DNA from: Myoxocephalus aenaeus
Taxonomy: Eukaryota; Chordata; Actinopteri; Perciformes; Cottidae
Assembly (NCBI GenBank): GCA_038501785.1
Contig: JBAMJR010000194.1
Location: forward strand, 558,501 to 622,500
Reading direction: 5' to 3'
Length of the DNA stretch: 64,000 bases
How positions within the stretch are numbered: the stretch's first letter is position 1; the number at the start of each line of letters is the position of its first letter. A program made the position numbers and the translations under genes. A model generated the notes under the pieces. That model worked only from the letters and a program-made list of their open reading frames with translations, did no database searches and was not told the DNA's origin. Shown here piece after piece: positions 56,961 to 64,000 of this stretch.

Positions 56961-58606
56961 GGCACTATGTCTGCAGCTCATTTTTAATACTGCAACATAG
57001 ACAAATGCTAGACTTTGTATTGAACTCGAAAAACCTCTTAATTCTTTCTCAAGATGAAAATCCTTGGCATAAATGATCCAGACTCAAGAACGAAAGCAAT
57101 ATCTCAGGGACACCTTGAGGGAATATTGATTAAATTTGGCATAAATGTCCACCTGGAACTCAAGGTGGAACTGATTAGATTTGGGAGGTCAAAGCTCAAG
57201 GTCACTGTGACTTCACAAAATAATGTTTTGGTCAGAACTTAAGAATGAATATGTTAATTGGGACAATTTTGCACAAATATCTAATAGGATAAGATGTTGA
57301 GGTGATGATATTTTGGTCAGACATGGATATAAATGAGTTTTCAAGGCCAATACAGAAACCCCCTGATGGGAAAAGAGAGTCTGGAGCAGCGACCATGCAA
57401 AGGTAAAAGGTGTGGGCGGGTTGAGAGGCTGCACCTGAGACGAGGAGGAGACTGACGGTGGAAATGTCACGAGTCTCCATACTAGTTTGAACCCATGGAA
57501 ACAAACAAAAGTAAAACAATACACTCCTTCATTACCGTTTGCTTGTCACTGGTGTTTGTTGTCGAACACTTCATCATTATATTTTATGTCACTGTGAACA
57601 TTTTATGTCCTGCAAACTACTTTATTTTATGAAGTCTCGCCAAAAGCTACATTTTACAAGATTACATTGAACACATCACGAGCTGTTACTGCAGGGTTAG
57701 CAGAAGCCAGAGTAGGCCCTCTTCCCAAGAACGTTTCTGAGAAACCTTCCAAACCGCTCCACTCTTCCACATATTCATTTCTGCTCTGCCCATCTGTATT
57801 CCAAACACTGTGATATTGGAAATAAAAAAATAGGACTCAAAGCCATTGCTTCCGTCTCAGGTGTCAAACATGAGCCGACGGAGCTCACTAGTGAGTACCT
57901 GCACTAGTCTGGATTGTACTTGGGTCTGTGGTTGAGCTGTAAACTGGCGATATGGCAAAACAAACGTGTGTCTGTCTGAGGATTATGAGCCGGGTGCGCT
58001 TACCTCTCCACCTAGACTCCAACCCGAGCACTAATGACGGTAATAAACATTCTGCCACTCATCAAATCGGCCGACGGTAAACTCAAATGAGCTCGACGGT
58101 AATTTATGAGGCCCGACCTGCGCGGGGAACATTCATTTGAATGATTTCCACGTTTGGAATTGGATTGTTTGGAAAGTGGGTGAGCGTCTGGAGTGAGGAG
58201 GACAGCAGCATTAGTCGTGGCTCTCAGTACCCATGCCGATGTATTTCATCCAATGTCCCGCCGTAACCACAAGCAATGAAATCAATGTTTAATTCACACA
58301 TGACCTGCATTTTAAATATCCAATTGCCTGAAACTCTCATCCATTCGGGATTGAATACATGCAGACGTTCCAGTGCGGTTTCAGATGTTCCTCTCCGCCC
58401 GACATGGGGGTGGAATTCAATAATGTCACAGAAAGAACTGTAACCGTCTGTTTCTTTAATAGCAGGCGATAAGCGTAAATTGCACACGCTGCGGTTTGAT
58501 AATGCTCCTTTTAAAGAGAAAGCCGCAGAAAATTAGGAGAGAAATTGAAACGTTTCTGCAGCTGGAGTGGTCGAGATGTCTGAGCGAGCCTCACGGCAGC
58601 TTCCCC

Positions 58607-58716
58607 GAGGAGGGAGAGGGAGGGAGGGAGAGGGAGGGAGGGAGGAAGAGGGAGAGGGGGAGGGGGAGGGGGAGAGGGGGAGGGGGAGAGGGAGAGGGAG
58701 AGAGAGAGAGAGGGAG
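58607..58716 (+). repeat. Polypurine (GGGAGA)n tract
   Basis: About 110 bases of only G and A on the plus strand, built of GGGAGA, GGGGGA and GA units. Such tracts can form triplex DNA. Confidence 0.95.
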
Positions 58717-60965
58717 CTCTGAAAGGGGTTCATAAAGTTCCCCCTGATAAATAAGCATTGCGATGGTTCCTGGGGACATTTATTAATACTGGGGTCAGAG
58801 GTCATAAGGTCGCTGCACCTTAAGAAGCCAAGCCGTCATGGCCATGTTAAAGGGACTTCAGCAGCAGGTGACCATCTCTCGCCCTGAAGCCCAGACCTCA
58901 TTATGAGCGGCGGCTGGGTATCAGCGCTCAGGAGTCCTGCGGCTAATCTGTCGCTTGATCTCTGGACTGCCGGCTGATCCTTTTGGTCCTCCGTACCGCT
59001 CGGTAAGGCACATTAAATACAGAATATGATCCATCCTGAAGATATGGACGTACTGCTTGGCAGAAGCCTCTCTTTCTCCGCAGTACGATGCTGGACCGCT
59101 ATCAGGTGTGGGATCCACATCTTCAGCGGATGTGTTTTTCTCCACCTGCACTGTTGCCGAATTTAATTAAAAGGTAACCCTGAAGCATAAACAAAGTCTT
59201 CCAGAGTAGTTGAAAATCAAAAATCTATAAAGGGGAGGAGTTTAGCCCTGCAGCTCGTTTGTTTAATTATTCAGCCCATGAATTCAAAAGACTAGTGACT
59301 GACTTTTAAACACTGTATACAGGCTTCGGCTTTAAGTGAACCCGGAACTGATAAACATGGTTGCCGTTTGTGCTCACCTTGTCTACGCAGGTATTTGATA
59401 ATGAAAATGTGACACGAAAGAAGAAAACAGCACAAAAAGAAACCCTCGCTCAAAACAAGTGAACGTTTGTCTGTGAAACAGATGCACGTGCAGCTGCTTC
59501 TGGTTCTGACTAACAGCAGGATTTACATTTCAACTACTGCAACAAATACAAAATGAAAAGCACGGTGTGGTCCTGCTTTTGGCACGAGAAGACACACAGT
59601 AGGTTGTTTACTTTGTTTAGCACACGTAGCAGAATAGACCACTTGAGTTGTATGATCGATTATCTTTTTCCCTCTCCACTGAGACGTATCAAATTCTCCG
59701 TCTTTTCCTCTGAAAAAGAAAAGTGTGACTTGAGCAAAGTGTATCCCAGCGTGACAAATGTTTAGATCTCGGTGATCCAGGAGAGACGGCAGATGGTGCG
59801 GGGGAGGAAACACTTGTAAATCTCAACAAGACGTAGATTGAGAGTTGGAGTAGAGCAGCAGAAATGAGCTGTGGACGACCAACTAGAAGTTTCAAACCGG
59901 ATGTGTCCGACTCGGATGGAGAGCAGTTGATGATGATGTTCATGTATGTTCATGTCTCACTTTGGGAGGATACAAAGAAAAGGTTGGGGATGTATTTATT
60001 GCCGACGTATTGATCCGCCTCCACTAGTCTGGTCGTTATTCAATCTTGGACAGATAAATAAATAACAATATAAAAACGCTTGGAAAGATGAAGATCTGAC
60101 GATAATGACAGTTCTTCCAGCTTCTGGCTGTGCTAAACGCCGACTGTTTAAAGAAAACATGCTTTTCAGTCCTGCCGCTGGGTTTTGGGGTTCAGAGGGT
60201 TAATACATCTGGGCGCCTGCTCGGGTCCCGTCTATGTGCTGGAAACCACTTTTACACATTTCATTTATGTTTCACAAAGACATGCTTTTCGGTGGGCGAT
60301 GTAAGTCCTGAAAACCTGAAAGCTCCTCGTTGAGTAAGTAGTTGTATAGCAGCAGGAAAAGACTTTTGAAGCACTTATTAGAGGAGGTTATGTATTCAAG
60401 TTGTTCCTGAGCTTAGTTGTATTCAAGTCATGAACGTTATTAAACAATATTGGATCAGAAATGTGAAATGGCTTGTAAAGGTCAAAGGGTTTTTAAAGAG
60501 TCCGGTCGATACTGACCTGCACTATCCTCCAGCCGCCAGTAGGGGGACCGGCTCCTCGGAGCAGGGTTTAGGTCACCATACTTATCATAAGTTGATTAAA
60601 CGAAAGGAGACTTCATGTCAGCGAGAGCAGCTTGAAACGGGGCTTTATTTAAACCAATGCACACATCATATATAAGATCACGGGTAATTGCATGAGCTCA
60701 GGCTTTAACTCTCACACAGACATTCCTGGCCGGTGCTTTTTATAGTCAACAGACGACTCTGCTGTTTACCATCAATCACTGAGGCGGTAATGAACGAGGC
60801 TGAGATGACTTCAAAGAGTTTCATCTCCCCGTATTCTACAGCTGTGTCTGTGTGCTGAGCCGTCAAACTCCTGAAGCCGCTCTTCTGCATCTCATGTAAT
60901 CTGCTCTCCACAACCTGAAGCAACACTCACGCTGTGCAGACCCGTGTGTGTTTGTGTGTTTGTGT

Positions 60966-60966
60966 G

Positions 60967-61040
<74 letters not shown>
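60966..61040. repeat. (GT)n microsatellite followed by poly-A
   Basis: About 37 GT units followed by a run of 14 A residues, in SLC41A2 intron 9. Confidence 0.97.
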
Positions 61041-61046
<6 letters not shown>

Positions 61047-62814
61047 AAAAAAAAGTCATTACATTTTTCGGTCTTAATAAGCTAATGTCCAATTATGGAC
61101 AGGATTTATAGGAACAGGTTGTTTGTTCTCAATGCCGATGCGATTAATATATTTACCTAAATGACACCGGTGCCGTGCTCATGAAGGCACGGTCATTTCA
61201 TTATGGTCATTAAGTTACTTGTTGCTTATTGCCGGGTCAAAAAAATGAACTTTCTCAATCGTTCATCAGGTGTGAGTGATGACGTGTAGTGTTAAAGCAC
61301 TTTGATACTAGAAAAGAGATATACGTACTTTTACCATTCAGCATTGATTTTGTTCACTGAGGGACGAATTGAATGAATTGAATAGAGCATGAAGCATAAA
61401 TACACACGAGTCCTTTCTTGCATTCGATTGCCGTTATCCATATGGCAAACTATAAATGCACTTGAGGGGCGACAGTCAGCAGAGTCAGCTTCATTGATTC
61501 AATCTCGTTTAGTTTTTTCTCATGTATTTTCCAAAATGACACGGAGGGTGGCTTTATTCATTTAATTCATGAAGACGTCCCTTTTTAAATGCCATTCTAT
61601 TATCACCAACTCGCTAAAGACGCCATCAGTGCTGATCTTTGTGAATTGCACTATTTGCAGAGAAAGGAGCCCATTTTGTTCTAAATGTCTGCAAATGAGC
61701 TCATTTTAATACGTGCAGATGGGATTGGAGCTGTTTGTTTGTTCAAGGTGCTGTGATGAAACGCTTAGACGGTAACACGGTTTCTTTTTGTCTAGTTTGT
61801 GCACGTTTAACGTCAGAACTCGTGGTCCATCGAACCTCCTGTCATTTTTCAATTTCATTTCAATTCAATTTATTGAATCCTCTGTCCCGGGACCTCACAT
61901 CGGATCAGGAAAAACTCCCCCAAAAAAACGTTAACACATTTGGACACAGGGAAAACGCTCACTGTCATAAAGGAGAGCGGCTTTGCAACTGATCGGGTTT
62001 ATTTCACCTAATACTCTCCTGGAAATAAGCCTGGAACGTTCCTGATGATGATCCGGCCACATGTCTAGCTAGTCAATTTCCCAAGTCTTATTAATACAGA
62101 CAGTAAAGAAGTGTGTGAATATGACTTGAACACTGGTACGAGCAACAAGCCAGAGAAGTGTAGGAGAATGATTAAAGTTGCCAGAAGAAAGAACATTTCC
62201 AGAACGCTGCACACGTCGGAGCGAGGAACTTTGTCGGTACTGATTTTGTCCGGGCGTCCGTCCAGCTCTGTTTGTGAGAGCCGGAGGAGTCGACCCACTC
62301 CGTCCTCCGCCTGCGTAATGGATTGTAATTGGTGAAATTGACACGGTGGCAGACGCAGGCGAGCGTGGCCATCTCCTGAGATCAAAATGCTTTGTCTCGC
62401 AGACACTCGGACCTGATTTAAGAACACGGACACGGACACGAGGCCGCCTGATGGGATGCCACGGTGTTTTATTTGTCTCCTTCAGTTTGCATTTGTTTTG
62501 CCAACATGTGGGAATTAGATGCATCTTAATGCTTGAAGGGCCGACGGCCTGGAACTTTGTTTCTCTGAGGACTACTGTTGTCAAGGGGCGACTGTATCAT
62601 ATATATATATATATATTTCATTCACACTGAGCATATTTCTCCCCAAATAACTGAAATAACAGCCAACTATAAAGGTTTTTTTTTCAGATATCTTATTTGC
62701 TTTATTAAGATTACATTTTGGCCGATGCGTTCCGCCTCTTTGATGTGATTGGTCGATACTACTCTGACCACAAATGGAAACCAGAACGCTTCCGGTTAGA
62801 AACTTGTCCTGTTG

Positions 62815-63065
62815 CTTACCGTAAAGGTCGGGTTACAAGCCGCTACTACCTTCGGTCAGTGTCCCCGTTAGCTCCCCGCTGTAGCCAGCTAGCGCTCCTG
62901 CTAGTGCTCTGACAACCACCGAAGGTAGCGGGACCAGCCCCGGCTCGAGCAGTAGCAGCAGCAGCGGGGAGCTAGCAGCAGCGCTAGTTAGCGCTGCTGC
63001 TAGCTTGCTACAGCGGGGACACCCACCGAAGGTAGAAGCGGCTTGTAACCCGACTTTTACGGTAG
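62815..63065. mobile_element. Foldback (inverted-repeat) element
   Basis: The left arm (62815-62867, with CGGGTTACAAGCCGCTACTA) and right arm (63014-63065, with AGAAGCGGCTTGTAACCCG) are near-perfect reverse complements over about 50 bases. The interior is rich in GCTAGC and AGC-type motifs that also pair with each other (GCAGCGCTAGTTAGCGCTGC at 62972-62991 is itself near-palindromic). No target duplication identified. Confidence 0.82.
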
Positions 63066-64000
63066 TCATTCTGCCTAGCAACAAGATGTTCTCAGTGTAT
63101 AGTTTATGCTACACGAGGCTGTCGGTGGTCGGGTTTAAAAGCTCATCGTGCGCCCGGATGACGCGTCCATCGCGCCGCGCTGCACGCCGCTGGCAGGAAA
63201 GAGGATTACACTTTCCATCTCAGAAAGACTCCTGCATCCAAAGACGAGTGGGGCTGTCAGCAGGTTATCAGAGCTCATGCATTAGTGTGTGCCTCCAATG
63301 AAATGATATGTTGTCATAATCAATTATCCCCGCTCCTTCTTGATACATCCCTGCTGCTTGTGTTCCCCGGCATGTTAATATCTTCCGATGACTGCCGTCC
63401 TTTTTTTGTTTTTAGAATGTTTGCACACAACTCTGGACAGCCCATTTCCCCTTAAATTATAGACTCGTCCTTATCTTTTAATGGACTTCTCTTTTACTCT
63501 CGGCACGGTTGCCTCCATGCGTGGAAACTTGAATTATGAATAAATCTCTTAACTCGTCTCTCGGTCTGCTGCTCTGTCCATTACTCCTTCTCCTCTCTGT
63601 CCCCGCTACAGTTTAAGTGTGTATGCCTGTCTGCACAGCGTTTGGTAGCACTGGTTCTTGTCTCCTCCCTCTTGCTATTCTTTCTTTTCTTTGTACACTC
63701 AGACTGCCTCTCCTTATCCTCTTTTCTTTCACCATATATTCTTTGGGGTTGCCATGAAAACGCCTCGCTTCACGAGTCAAAAGGAACAAGAAAAGAACAT
63801 GAATGAATCAGGAGTTTCCAGATTCAGGCTCACTTCTACAACATATTAGTGACAACAACAATAACCATTCTTTTTTTATTTGTATCCGCATTATCGTCAT
63901 TAAGAAGAGTTTATAGCCAAGCTAGTGGCTCTGGTGCTTTGAGCTAAATGCTAACGACAACATGCTAACATGCTAACAGGTACAATGTTAGCAGTCCGAT

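Larger units (their letters stand above)
55118..64000 (+). other. SLC41A2 intron 9 (at least 8.9 kb, continues past the window)
   Basis: No coding exon of SLC41A2 or any other gene was recognised. Repeats inside: a 72-bp tandem (56760-56960), a purine tract (58607-58716), a GT tract (60966-61040) and a foldback element (62815-63065). Stretches around 58040-58200 and 61480-61740 are free of obvious repeats. Short frames here look random. Confidence 0.65.

Noticed and set aside
1..64000. CRISPR arrays, bacterial operons, phage or toxin-antitoxin genes
   Set aside because: None was seen. Tandem repeats here are microsatellites and minisatellites, and the genes are intron-bearing vertebrate genes.

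Overview
This is ordinary nuclear DNA of a teleost fish, probably a percomorph. Genes are split into short exons with GT-AG introns, dinucleotide microsatellites are abundant, and the repeats (tRNA-derived SINE, L2/Rex-like LINE fragments, hAT-type MITEs, a BEL/Pao LTR element) are of kinds typical of fish. I see no bacterial operon, CRISPR array, viral gene set or toxin system. The species cannot be named from the sequence.

Four protein-coding genes are supported. (1) The 3' half of SAMM50 (165-4444, +) encodes the beta-barrel of the mitochondrial outer-membrane assembly protein. (2) A complete 23-exon ALDH1L2 (7333-27136, +) encodes mitochondrial 10-formyltetrahydrofolate dehydrogenase. Its exons join in frame to exactly 923 codons and all catalytic residues are present. 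(3) A four-exon gene on the minus strand (32819-35443, or to 35545 with an upstream ATG) matches NOPCHAP1 (C12orf45), a nucleolar snoRNP-assembly chaperone. (4) SLC41A2 (38084 to beyond the window, +) is an MgtE-like magnesium transporter. Nine coding exons are present and the last one or more lie past base 64000.

The order ALDH1L2 / NOPCHAP1 / SLC41A2, with the middle gene inverted, is that of human 12q23. SAMM50, which is on human chromosome 22, sits 2.9 kb upstream of ALDH1L2 here. The genes are neighbours by descent and not a pathway, although SAMM50 and ALDH1L2 are both mitochondrial.

The rest is intron and intergenic DNA, much of it repeats. Notable items are: a BEL/Pao element with two 370-bp LTRs that carries only a broken gag; a 938-bp non-autonomous hAT element with a perfect 8-bp target duplication next to NOPCHAP1; a SINE whose tail matches a LINE tail in the same window; three copies of one MITE family; two near-identical copies of an unclassified repeat 46 kb apart; a foldback element; a three-unit tandem array carrying CTCF-like motifs; and an SLC41A2 intron with a long GT tract at its 5' splice site and a CA tract close to its 3' splice site.

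Exon boundaries were set by eye from splice signals, and in every case the reading frame closes exactly. Family names come from recognition of the translated sequence, not from a database search.
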